DNA of 32,421 nucleotides from NCBI GenBank assembly GCA_947587115.1, contig CANPXY010000004.1:1-32421 (forward strand), written 5' to 3'. How positions within the stretch are numbered: the first letter of the stretch is position 1; each line of letters begins with the position of its first letter. This stretch comes from an uncultured Bacilli bacterium (lineage in GTDB: Bacteria; Bacillota_I; Bacilli_A; RF39; UBA660). The notes below the pieces were generated by a model that did no database searches, was not told where the DNA came from, and worked only from the letters and a program-made list of their open reading frames with translations. A program made the position numbers and the translations under genes. Positions 23,280 through 30,931 of the stretch are shown one piece after another.

Positions 23280-25068
23280 ATATTTTTTCTAATTTCTCTT
23301 GAATTTGAACTTTACTAAATGGTTTGCCAATATAGTCAACAAAGCCTTGCTCTAAGTATTTTTCTTTGGCACCTGCTTCCACATCCGCAGTGACAGCAAG
23401 TACAGGAACCTTAAAATTTGGATCTTCTTTTAAATGCTGTAAGGCTTCTTTACCACTCATTTCTGGCATCATGATATCCATCAAAATTAAGTCGTATGTC
23501 GCACCCTTCTTAATTTGATCGATGGCCTCTTTTCCCGATAAACATTCATCGATTTCAAAATCAAAATCTTGAAGCGCAATCTTGGCCACTTTGATATTCA
23601 ATTTATTATCATCGACAATCAAGATTTTTTTCTTGCCCTGAATCGTCGGGATCACTTGCGTCGTATCTTGAACCGAAGGAGCAGTTAACTGACTGATTTT
23701 CTGTGGTAGTTGCACCATGAACAAAGATCCTTTACCAAACTGACTTTGCACGTTGATCGTTCCACCTAACATCTCCACTAAACTTTTCGTGATCGCAAGT
23801 CCTAAACCGGTTCCTTCCGTCGTCGTATTACGTTCGACATCTAATCGCTCAAATTTATGAAATAACTTTTCAATATTTTCCGCTTTGATGCCTCGTCCGG
23901 TATCTTGAACACTGATCAACAACAGACACTGATCATTTTGATTGATGCATTTGACCGTAAAGTTGATCTCTCCCTCTTCTGTATATTTGATGGCATTCGT
24001 TACCAAATTGGTGATGATCTGTTTGACATGAATTTTATCTCCATAGAGTTCCTCTGGTAAATCTTCTGCCAACGACTGTTGAAAAGTAATTGGCTTTTCT
24101 CCAATGCGAGTTTTTAAAACTTTAAGGAGACTCTCGATCTCTTGTCGTGGGTGATAGGTCGTTTCAATAATTTCGATTTTATTACTTTCAATACGATTGA
24201 TATCAAGAATATTGCCGACGATATCGACCAATGTTCGAGAGGCATTTAAAATATCTTCGCTATCCTCACGAACTTCTTGTGGCACTTGATCTTTAAAAGT
24301 CATAATATGTTCACTCAACCCCATGATAGCATTTAACGGCGTTCTGATCTCATGAGACATACTGGATAAGAAATCGCTCTTGGCTCGATTGGCTTTTTCT
24401 GCAGTATTCTTGGCAAGTTCCAACTGATCGATCATCTTTTTATCTGGATTTTCAATCGTAAAATACATGATAAAAGTGACGAGCGTCTCGACGGGAGTAA
24501 TCAACAATAACCCTGGATTCAAATTTTGAACGGCCATGATGATGAGTCCTAAAATAGAATAAATTACAATCGGAATATATTTTTTACTTTTCAATCGTCG
24601 AAAATTAAAGATCATGTTCAAAATCCAAATAAAGCCAAATAGTAAACTGACAATATAAATAATATTGACGCCCCACCCAGAGACAATAGGTCCATATTTT
24701 GCAATTTCAAAGTCAATGGGTGATAGAGCAATGAAAAATGCCATAATCAAGAAAAAGATCGACCAAAACAACATATGAATCGGTTTCTTTTCTCGCGCAA
24801 CATAGACTAGGTAAATTGTAAAGACAATAATCCAAGACAATAAAATGACGAGATAAAATTTTAAGACAATGGGACTTAAGATTTCATTATAATGATAGGA
24901 TACATAAGTACAAGCAAATTCCATCAGTAATGCCACTAAATTTCCTACAACTAAATAGCGGTATAGATAATTTTCAAACGTATCAATCCTAGATTTTGAA
25001 AAATAGACGATATTTAAAAGAATACTGAAAAATAGACAACATAAAGGAAAGAAAAGTCCTGCGTTCAT
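23266..25068 (-). CDS. Hybrid sensor histidine kinase with seven-span membrane sensor and receiver domain
   Basis: Numbered from the upstream M at 25095: about seven membrane segments (11-212), similar to the HisKA_7TM type, then a HisKA domain with phospho-acceptor His248 (SSMSHEIRTPLNAIMG), HATPase (NAIKYTEEG, DTGRGI, GTGLGLAITKSL) and a receiver domain with DDN at 495-497 and Asp540 (LILMDIMMPEMSG). It can therefore autophosphorylate and pass phosphate to its own receiver; the downstream partner is not in the window, so it is an orphan kinase. A promoter (TTTTCA, 17 nt, TACAAT at 25099-25094) would start RNA inside the first codons, so I prefer ATG 25068 (600 residues); ATG 25095 remains possible. 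Confidence 0.88.
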   Translation of the reverse strand: MNAGLFFPLCCLFFSILLNIVYFSKSRIDTFENYLYRYLVVGNLVALLMEFACTYVSYHYNEILSPIVLKFYLVILLSWIIVFTIYLVYVAREKKPIHMLFWSIFFLIMAFFIALSPIDFEIAKYGPIVSGWGVNIIYIVSLLFGFIWILNMIFNFRRLKSKKYIPIVIYSILGLIIMAVQNLNPGLLLITPVETLVTFIMYFTIENPDKKMIDQLELAKNTAEKANRAKSDFLSSMSHEIRTPLNAIMGLSEHIMTFKDQVPQEVREDSEDILNASRTLVDIVGNILDINRIESNKIEIIETTYHPRQEIESLLKVLKTRIGEKPITFQQSLAEDLPEELYGDKIHVKQIITNLVTNAIKYTEEGEINFTVKCINQNDQCLLLISVQDTGRGIKAENIEKLFHKFERLDVERNTTTEGTGLGLAITKSLVEMLGGTINVQSQFGKGSLFMVQLPQKISQLTAPSVQDTTQVIPTIQGKKKILIVDDNKLNIKVAKIALQDFDFEIDECLSGKEAIDQIKKGATYDLILMDIMMPEMSGKEALQHLKEDPNFKVPVLAVTADVEAGAKEKYLEQGFVDYIGKPFSKVQIQEKLEKIFGKM

Positions 25069-25093
25069 AACACCACATCCATTCTCTATTTTC

Positions 25094-25122
25094 ATTGTAC
25101 CACGACTAGAAAAATATGAAAA
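25094..25122 (-). promoter_or_regulatory. Probable promoter for the hybrid histidine kinase gene
   Basis: The minus strand has TTTTCA (25122-25117), a 17-nt spacer ending TGG and TACAAT (25099-25094), an extended -10 form. Initiation would fall near 25087, downstream of ATG 25095. Confidence 0.5.
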
Positions 25123-25147
25123 GAAAAAAACGTCCCAGTTGACGTTT
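25123..25147 (-). terminator. Terminator after the AMP-binding ligase gene
   Basis: The minus strand forms AAACGTC/GACGTTT (25147-25128) around a 6-nt loop, followed by TTTTC. It separates the ligase gene from the histidine kinase. Confidence 0.8.
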
Positions 25148-25150
25148 CTC

Positions 25151-27196
25151 TTATTTTTTCACATAAGCCCCTTTATTTTCAAGTTCATGATGACTTTTGT
25201 AAGGTCGATCATAGTAAACACATGTCCTCATTCCTGGCGCTTCAAAAACTTCATAAATGTATGGTTTGACACAAGCATCGGTCAATCCTTCTTCTTCTAG
25301 AGCCAAATGTTTTCTCTTGCGGCATCCAGTAAGAGGAAAACCTTCTTCATAAGAGTGAACACGATAGACTACTTTGTTCGCCAACTCACATGGAAGATTA
25401 CTTTGAAGACGATTTTCTGCACTCATTAAAGCATTGGCCTCTGAAAGTTTTTTATCTGGCTGCAATTCAATATGCGCTACAGGAATTTCTTCGCCGTGTT
25501 CATCTTTGACATTAGCTACACTACAAGACATGATATTTTTTGTATCTTTTAAAATCTCATCAGCAATGATAAACGTTGGCACTTGCACACCATTGGATAA
25601 AGTGAATTCATCTCCCATACGACCTTTCATGAGCGGATTACCAAAGCGATTGATGTAACCCCATACAGAGTGATCGGCCCATGTTTTACCATAAGCATCT
25701 TGGATAAAGAACTTTTTAGTAGCTTCTTCATTGTGATCATAATATTGCATCGTTCCAGGAGAGTTGGCTACTAATCGTCCTAATTCGTAGAAGTCACATT
25801 CGGTTCCATCCGGACGAAGCGCACTCACTTCGACTGATTGGAAAGGCTTTAGACCATAATCTTCTTTAGGGAAAGTGATCATCTCACGAAGTTGTTTAAA
25901 CAACGTAAAGTACAATCCTCCATGTTCGCAGTCTCCTCCACCAAAGGAAACCTTGACTGGCGCTAATGGGAACGGAAGTTTTTTCGTTCCAGCCTTTTGT
26001 TTCTTCAACTCACGATTAATAAATTTCTCTTCTCCTGGTGACATTGGTTCCCCTACGGCAGCAGGCAATTTAAGGAACGACAAATCGAACTCTTGATATT
26101 CTGATTTACTGCGGAAATCTTTCAATCCCTGAATCCACATACTAGTAGGTGCAGCCACATAATCTGCTTGATTGATAAGAAGCGATTTAGCAAAGAATTT
26201 CTCATCATAAATCGGTTCACAAGCTACGGCACATTTTTGTGAGAATACATCGGAAATACAAGTGATCAAATCGGTATTTGAATGTGGTGGAATATGCGCA
26301 AGAGAAATCATATTACGCATCTCTGGTAATCCTGAAATATCGGTATCATGGAAACGAGCCATCGTAACGAAACTGCGATTGGTGTGAACGATCGCTTTTG
26401 GTCGACCAGATTTCGTTGAGCCACTACTGAACGTGGTTGCAAAAATATCATCAAGTTTTACTGTTTTATCGACCACTTCTCCTCTATACATACTTCCATA
26501 TTTTAAGAATTCATCCATCGATAAAATATTAGGATCACGTCTCTTGAAAGCAGGCACTTTATTTTCAAAACGATAGAATTCATCATCCCATTTAGCAAAC
26601 GCATCTTTTCCATCTTTTAAAGAGTCTGCAAGAGAGATGACCAACTTGTTTTGAAAATGAAAGTCATCGAGTAGATCTTTAATTTTTCCATACTTATCAT
26701 CTGAGGCGATAAATAATACGGGATTGCCACAACGCGCTACAATTTCACGAATATAATCAGGATCAAAATCGTCACCAAACATGGTAAATCTTGCTCCCAC
26801 CATACTGATTGCTAAAAGCACCTCAACCATCTCTGGCGTATTGGCAGCACACATTGGAATATTCATTCCCTTTTTTATACCCATAGTTCTTAAACTCTTA
26901 GCCATTTCTGTTGCTCGATTAAACATTTCCTGATAAGTAATTTTAGTATCACGGCGATAAGTCAATGCCAATAGATCTAAATTGTCTTTGTTGCGATCAA
27001 ACATTTCTCGATACCAAGACCAATTATGATTCTTTTCAATATCTTGGATGATCTCTTGCACCTTTTTTTGACTTTTGACATGCTTTTTTAACAACGATAT
27101 ACGTTGTTGCTCTTTTTCTTTACTTCCTTTTCGACTTACTACATATGTTTTGTCAGGAGAAAGACCTTCTCCAAAATTAAATGTAAACTTCTGCAT
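25151..27196 (-). CDS. AMP-binding (ANL superfamily) ligase, divergent; possible acyl-CoA synthetase
   Basis: This 681-residue protein has the adenylation fold: ATP-binding motif SSGSTKSGRPKAIVHTNRS at about 257-275 (common form TSGTTGxPKG), acyl/AMP region GGGDCEHGGLYF, hinge-side motif KGRMGDEF and a C-terminal Lys in PLTGCRKRKHLALE near 640. The usual TGD motif is replaced by ADHSVWGYINRFG, so substrate geometry may differ. Such enzymes activate a carboxylate as acyl-AMP, then usually form a CoA thioester. Residues 1-60 are a basic N-terminal extension before the first recognisable segment. AGGAGGG precedes the start. It is monocistronic with its own promoter and terminator; no fatty-acid or peptide-synthetase gene is nearby, so the substrate is unknown. 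Confidence 0.82.
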   Translation of the reverse strand: MQKFTFNFGEGLSPDKTYVVSRKGSKEKEQQRISLLKKHVKSQKKVQEIIQDIEKNHNWSWYREMFDRNKDNLDLLALTYRRDTKITYQEMFNRATEMAKSLRTMGIKKGMNIPMCAANTPEMVEVLLAISMVGARFTMFGDDFDPDYIREIVARCGNPVLFIASDDKYGKIKDLLDDFHFQNKLVISLADSLKDGKDAFAKWDDEFYRFENKVPAFKRRDPNILSMDEFLKYGSMYRGEVVDKTVKLDDIFATTFSSGSTKSGRPKAIVHTNRSFVTMARFHDTDISGLPEMRNMISLAHIPPHSNTDLITCISDVFSQKCAVACEPIYDEKFFAKSLLINQADYVAAPTSMWIQGLKDFRSKSEYQEFDLSFLKLPAAVGEPMSPGEEKFINRELKKQKAGTKKLPFPLAPVKVSFGGGDCEHGGLYFTLFKQLREMITFPKEDYGLKPFQSVEVSALRPDGTECDFYELGRLVANSPGTMQYYDHNEEATKKFFIQDAYGKTWADHSVWGYINRFGNPLMKGRMGDEFTLSNGVQVPTFIIADEILKDTKNIMSCSVANVKDEHGEEIPVAHIELQPDKKLSEANALMSAENRLQSNLPCELANKVVYRVHSYEEGFPLTGCRKRKHLALEEEGLTDACVKPYIYEVFEAPGMRTCVYYDRPYKSHHELENKGAYVKK

Positions 27197-27237
27197 AAAA
27201 CCCTCCTAATGCAATGTAATTTTACTACTTCGATATT

Positions 27238-27246
27238 ATTATAACA
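27238..27246 (-). promoter_or_regulatory. Extended -10 promoter for the AMP-binding ligase gene
   Basis: The minus strand reads TGTTATAAT (27246-27238), a consensus extended -10, about 42 nt before the start codon. No clear -35 is seen. The rest of 27247-27350 holds no gene that I can support. Confidence 0.6.
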
Positions 27247-27350
27247 TATTTTGGCTTGTAATCCTTAAAATATAGTCAAAAATACAAAATGCCCCGGTGT
27301 TTCTTACAAACTTAGCCGCTATTTTACCACAAGTGAACTCTTCTGTCAAA

Positions 27351-27376
27351 CAAAAAAAGGATATATTGATATATCC
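27351..27376 (-). terminator. Terminator after frr
   Basis: The minus strand forms AGGATATAT/ATATATCCT around a CA centre (effective loop 4 nt), followed by seven T. It ends the translation-gene block. Confidence 0.8.
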
Positions 27377-27921
27377 TATACCGTCATGAGTTCTTCCTCT
27401 TTTTCTTTTAAAAGGTCCTCAATCTTTTTATTGTAATCATTTACTAAATCTTGTACGTCTTTCATCTTGCCCTTTTCTTCGTCCTCAGGAAGTTCTAATT
27501 TTTCAATTTCTTTATTGGCATCTTGACGAATATTACGAATCGCCACTTTGCTTTCTTCCGCGATGGCTTTCACTTGTTTGATCAACTCTTTTCGACGCTC
27601 TTCCGTAAGTACCGGAATAATGATGCGAACACTTTCTCCATCATTATTTGGTGTATACCCCAAGTTAGAGCCTAAAATTGCTTTTTCTATTGCCGCAAGG
27701 CAACTGCGATCAAACGGTTTGATCAAAAGTTGACGAGCTTCTGGTACTGAAATGGTTGCCAACTGCTTTAAAGGAGTATCCACTCCGTAATAAGGCACCA
27801 CTACTCCATCGAGGCTAGATGGATTTGCTCTCCCTGCGCGCACCGTAGTAAAACGATGTTCCAAATTTTCAATAGCCTTCGTCATTTTATCTTTGACAAC
27901 TCTACTAATATCTTCGTTCAT
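27376..27921 (-). CDS. frr: Ribosome recycling factor
   Basis: This 181-residue protein acts with EF-G to split post-termination ribosomes. Conserved RRF segments are present: TVRAGRANPSSLDGVVVPYYG near the N-terminus (RAGRA.P), ATISVPEARQLLIKPFD and IIIPVLTEERRKELIKQVK, plus the two long helices of the three-helix bundle. Length is normal. AGGAGG lies 10 nt before the ATG. It is 35 nt downstream of the unknown membrane-protein gene, possibly with a minor extended -10 (TGATAGAAT) between them. pyrH, usually directly upstream of frr in bacteria, is not here. Confidence 0.96.
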   Translation of the reverse strand: MNEDISRVVKDKMTKAIENLEHRFTTVRAGRANPSSLDGVVVPYYGVDTPLKQLATISVPEARQLLIKPFDRSCLAAIEKAILGSNLGYTPNNDGESVRIIIPVLTEERRKELIKQVKAIAEESKVAIRNIRQDANKEIEKLELPEDEEKGKMKDVQDLVNDYNKKIEDLLKEKEEELMTV

Positions 27922-27956
27922 ATTTTCACATCCTCCTATATTCTATTACTATTCTA

Positions 27957-28847
27957 TCACAAAACTGCTTCTTCTTTGGTATTTTTTTCTTCTTTTTTAG
28001 AACCAATACCATAAAACACAAAACAAATGATGGCAAGAACCAATAAGACTGCGCCACTGATTAAGAGCGTCGACTTGAGATTGGAAACTACGACATCAAA
28101 CAAAGCTCCTTCGAAATCGACGATTCTTGCAATCATCGGAACTCCTAAGCCGAACACCAACAATACCAAGCTCAAAATCATAAGAGGAGTACCTACATAT
28201 AAAAGCCAACTCTTCTCTTTACGCTTAAGCAAGAAAATCAATACGAGTATAACTGCAAGACTACCGACGATGATCATCTTCATTTCACTGCCAAAGACGA
28301 ATTGTACCTTTGTAAGTTCTGTTTGGGAAAACTCTTCAGTTACAATTTCTGTCGTAGGCATTTCTTCAATAACAGGGACCGTAACTTTTTGCACTTCATG
28401 AATCAACTCTTGTTTTTCTTCTTCTTCAATATTTAAATCTAATTTTTCGTTGATTTGATCAAAGGCCGTTTCAATAAGTTGATTCCACTCATCGACCGTC
28501 ATTAAATCCCTTACTTCGCCGGTCACAAGACTTTCAGTAATATTTCCAGCAATGTTGCCGACCGCTTCTTTAATGGCATCCGAATTTAAAAATTCATCGA
28601 CCGTCTCTTCCTTTACCCCAACTTCTTCTGCTAACTGGTATAACTCTTCTACTACGGTTTGATCATCCTCATTCGTCGTAGTTAAATTCTCTTCTAAAAA
28701 ATCTTTTACATCGACTTCTTTTACCGTTTCCTTTATGGCTGTAGAAGATAAATGATATTCCGCATTCCATAAAATAATACTGCCAAATAGAACAATAAAT
28801 AACAAAATCGACAAGATACTTGCACATAGCGTTTTTAAAAATTTCAT
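27957..28847 (-). CDS. Unknown membrane protein with acidic extracellular domain, 296 residues
   Basis: I do not recognise a family. An N-terminal membrane segment (about 8-28) is followed by a long Glu/Asp/Thr-rich helical, presumably external, domain (30-185), then three membrane segments (about 190-208, 218-238 and 260-280) and a basic, then acidic, tail. The topology recalls secreted-loop membrane proteins of unknown function; the domain is unlike a signal-transduction module. AGAGGTGA precedes the start and a good promoter is at 28866-28894. It occupies the position where pyrH is usually found upstream of frr. Confidence 0.75.
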   Translation of the reverse strand: MKFLKTLCASILSILLFIVLFGSIILWNAEYHLSSTAIKETVKEVDVKDFLEENLTTTNEDDQTVVEELYQLAEEVGVKEETVDEFLNSDAIKEAVGNIAGNITESLVTGEVRDLMTVDEWNQLIETAFDQINEKLDLNIEEEEKQELIHEVQKVTVPVIEEMPTTEIVTEEFSQTELTKVQFVFGSEMKMIIVGSLAVILVLIFLLKRKEKSWLLYVGTPLMILSLVLLVFGLGVPMIARIVDFEGALFDVVVSNLKSTLLISGAVLLVLAIICFVFYGIGSKKEEKNTKEEAVL

Positions 28848-28865
28848 TTCGTCACCTCTGCCTTT

Positions 28866-28894
28866 ATTCTAACACGAACCAAAGAAAAAGACAA
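28866..28894 (-). promoter_or_regulatory. Promoter for the unknown membrane protein and frr
   Basis: The minus strand has TTGTCT (28894-28889), a 17-nt spacer ending TGT and TAGAAT (28871-28866), an extended -10 form. Confidence 0.65.
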
Positions 28895-28931
28895 TTATTT
28901 GTCTTGATTCACGGAGTTTGATTTTTCTTAC

Positions 28932-28964
28932 AAAAAAAGCAGCAATCATCTACTATTGCCACTT
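28932..28964 (-). terminator. Terminator after tsf
   Basis: The minus strand pairs AAGTGGCAAT with ATTGCTGCTT (10 bp with two G-U) around an 8-nt loop, followed by TTTTTTG. It ends the infC-to-tsf transcript. Confidence 0.7.
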
Positions 28965-28978
28965 CTATTTCTGTAATA

Positions 28979-29854
28979 TTATTCTCCCTTAATTTGTTTC
29001 ATAACTTCGCTAGCGAAATCTTCTTGTTTCTTTTCGATTCCTTCACCAACAGCGAAACGTACCATAGAGATAATCTTACCGCCGTTGTTTTTAACGTAAG
29101 TTTCAACATTCATATCAGGATCTTTGATGAAGGCTTGTTCACTTAAACATACTTCTTTATAGAACTTGTTCAAACGTCCTTGCACCATTTTTTCAGCAAT
29201 TTCTTCTGGTTTTCCTTCATTCATTACTTGCTCTTTGATGATATGAGATTCTCTTTCTAACATGTCTTGAGGAACCTCTTCGCGTAAAACACAGACTGGA
29301 CTCATGGCAGCAACGTGCATAGCAACGTCCTTCGCTACTTCTTCTGTTGTATTTTCTAAAACTACAACGGTTCCAATCTTACCACCCATATGCAAGTATT
29401 GTCCAAATACTTGATGACCCTCTTTGGCTACTTTCACAAAGCGACGGAAACTGATCTTTTCACCAATCTTTGCAGTTAAGTTGATGAGTTTACTTTCGAT
29501 CGTTTCTCCTTCAACGGAAAGTGCTAAAACATCTTCATTCGTTGTAACATCGTTATTTAAAATTGCTTCTGCTAGTAGATGGATAAAGTTTTTAAATTCT
29601 TCGTTTTTAGCTACGAAATCAGTCTCACAATTGACTTCGACAAGAACTGCTGTGTTGTCTTTTTCTAAAGTTACACAAAGTCCTTCAGCAGCAATACGGC
29701 TTTCTTTTTTAGCGGCCTTACTGATTCCTTTTTCACGTAACCAGTCGATCGCTTTTTCAATATCACCATTTGTCTCTTGCAAAGCCTTCTTACAATCGAG
29801 CATTCCTGCTCCCGTTCTTTCTCTTAAATCTTTGATATCACTTGCACTAAACAT
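28979..29854 (-). CDS. tsf: Translation elongation factor Ts
   Basis: EF-Ts is the nucleotide exchange factor for EF-Tu. The N-terminal UBA-like domain and signature are present: DIKDLRERTGAGMLDCKKAL, followed by AIDWLREKGISKAAKKESR and EVNCETDFVAKNEEF. Length (291) is normal. The start is 22 nt after rpsB, the conserved rpsB-tsf pairing, with AAGGAGAATA as the ribosome site. A terminator follows the gene. Confidence 0.97.
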   Translation of the reverse strand: MFSASDIKDLRERTGAGMLDCKKALQETNGDIEKAIDWLREKGISKAAKKESRIAAEGLCVTLEKDNTAVLVEVNCETDFVAKNEEFKNFIHLLAEAILNNDVTTNEDVLALSVEGETIESKLINLTAKIGEKISFRRFVKVAKEGHQVFGQYLHMGGKIGTVVVLENTTEEVAKDVAMHVAAMSPVCVLREEVPQDMLERESHIIKEQVMNEGKPEEIAEKMVQGRLNKFYKEVCLSEQAFIKDPDMNVETYVKNNGGKIISMVRFAVGEGIEKKQEDFASEVMKQIKGE

Positions 29855-29876
29855 ATTTTATTCTCCTTAATCGTTT

Positions 29877-30845
29877 TTATTTTAAAGCATCAACAAGTTC
29901 GTTTTTCTTTAATTTAGAATAGCCTTCAATTCCCTTTTCTTTGGCCATTGCTTTAAGTTCAGCAACCGTCAATTTGCTAAGGTCTTGCCCTTCTTCTTTT
30001 TTAGGAGCTTCTACCAAAACTACTTCTTCATTCTGAGCAGCTTCTTCTTGTACGGCTACTTTTTCTACTACTTCTTCAGTAGCTTTTACTTCTTCTTTTT
30101 CTTCTTTCTTGCTAGGTTTATTTCCTTTTGCTTTATCTTCTTCGCTTAGATAATCGATCATTTCATTTCCATTAACTTCTGCGATCGCATTGGTCAAAAC
30201 CCCAATAAGTAATTTGACAGAACGTACTGCATCGTCATTTCCTGGAATGACATAATCCACCATATCAGGATCACAGTTCGTATCGACAATTCCAAATACT
30301 GGAATGTTCAAAATACGAGCTTCTTTGATGGCGATTTCTTCTTTTCTAGGATCTACGATCACAAGTGCTTCAGGGATCTTCTTCATATTGCGAATACCAC
30401 GAAGGTACTTGTTAAGTTTATCGTATTCTTTTCTAATTTTGATAACTTCTTTCTTTGGAAGTAAATCAAAAGTTCCATCTTCTTCCATCTTTTCGATTTC
30501 TTCAAGACGTCTTACACGAGATTTGATGGTCTTAAAATTAGTAAGTGTTCCACCTAACCAACGTTCGTTGACGAAATACATATCGGTACGAAGAGCAGAC
30601 TCTTCTGCTGCTTCCTGTGCTTGTTTCTTCGTTCCGACGAACAAGAATTTACCACCATTTTCGGCGATTTCTTTCATCTTGTCATAAGCTTCTTCAATTT
30701 TCTTTACGGTTTTTTGTAAATCGATGATATAAATATCATCTCTCGTCGTATAGATGTACTCCTTCATCTTTGGATTCCATCTTCTCTTTTGGTGTCCGAA
30801 GTGAACACCAGCTTCTAATAAATAATTCATTGATACAACTGACAT
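29877..30845 (-). CDS. rpsB: Ribosomal protein S2 with added C-terminal SAP/Rho-N-like module
   Basis: S2 joins late in 30S assembly and contacts 16S rRNA at the neck. Residues 1 to about 230 are a complete S2 (LLEAGVHFGHQKRRWNPKMK, then FVGTKKQAQEAAE, NERWLGGTLTNFKT and GIVDTNCDPDMVDYVIPGNDDA). S2 usually ends near 230-260, but this protein runs to 322. The extra part is a Lys/Glu/Val-rich linker (about 235-285) followed by a compact module, GQDLSKLTVAELKAMAKEKG then YSKLKKNELVDALK, of the helix-extended-loop-helix shape of SAP and Rho-N domains. L20 has the same module. AAAGGAG lies upstream of the ATG. Cotranscribed with tsf. Confidence 0.95.
   Translation of the reverse strand: MSVVSMNYLLEAGVHFGHQKRRWNPKMKEYIYTTRDDIYIIDLQKTVKKIEEAYDKMKEIAENGGKFLFVGTKKQAQEAAEESALRTDMYFVNERWLGGTLTNFKTIKSRVRRLEEIEKMEEDGTFDLLPKKEVIKIRKEYDKLNKYLRGIRNMKKIPEALVIVDPRKEEIAIKEARILNIPVFGIVDTNCDPDMVDYVIPGNDDAVRSVKLLIGVLTNAIAEVNGNEMIDYLSEEDKAKGNKPSKKEEKEEVKATEEVVEKVAVQEEAAQNEEVVLVEAPKKEEGQDLSKLTVAELKAMAKEKGIEGYSKLKKNELVDALK
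29880..29994 (-). repeat. SAP/Rho-N-like tail module copy in rpsB (shared with rplT)
   Basis: The 72 bp at 29923-29994 match 30978-31049 in rplT at 69 positions in the same frame and strand. The remaining codons to the end of the gene (29880-29922) encode the same kind of module but have diverged. The stretch encodes the segment from EEGQDLSK to GIEG. Confidence 0.9.
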
Positions 30846-30866
30846 ATCTTTTTTCTCCTTTTCGTT

Positions 30867-30927
30867 ATTCGTCTACTCGCTTCTAAAATCTTCCACCTTT
30901 TGGCACTTGGAAAATCAATTCACGAAT
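30867..30927 (-). promoter_or_regulatory. Possible structured leader of rpsB
   Basis: The 86-nt rplT-rpsB gap can fold on the minus strand as an outer stem ATTCGT/ACGAAT (30927-30922 with 30872-30867) and an inner stem TTTTCCA/TGGAAGA (30914-30908 with 30895-30889). No terminator T-run and no promoter is visible in the gap. It may be a site for S2 autoregulation or an RNA-processing hairpin; both are inference. Confidence 0.3.
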
Positions 30928-30931
30928 ATGT

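Noticed and set aside
27247..27350. Riboswitch or small RNA upstream of the AMP-binding ligase
   Set aside because: No conserved motif or terminator pairing facing the gene was found; only the extended -10 promoter is supported.
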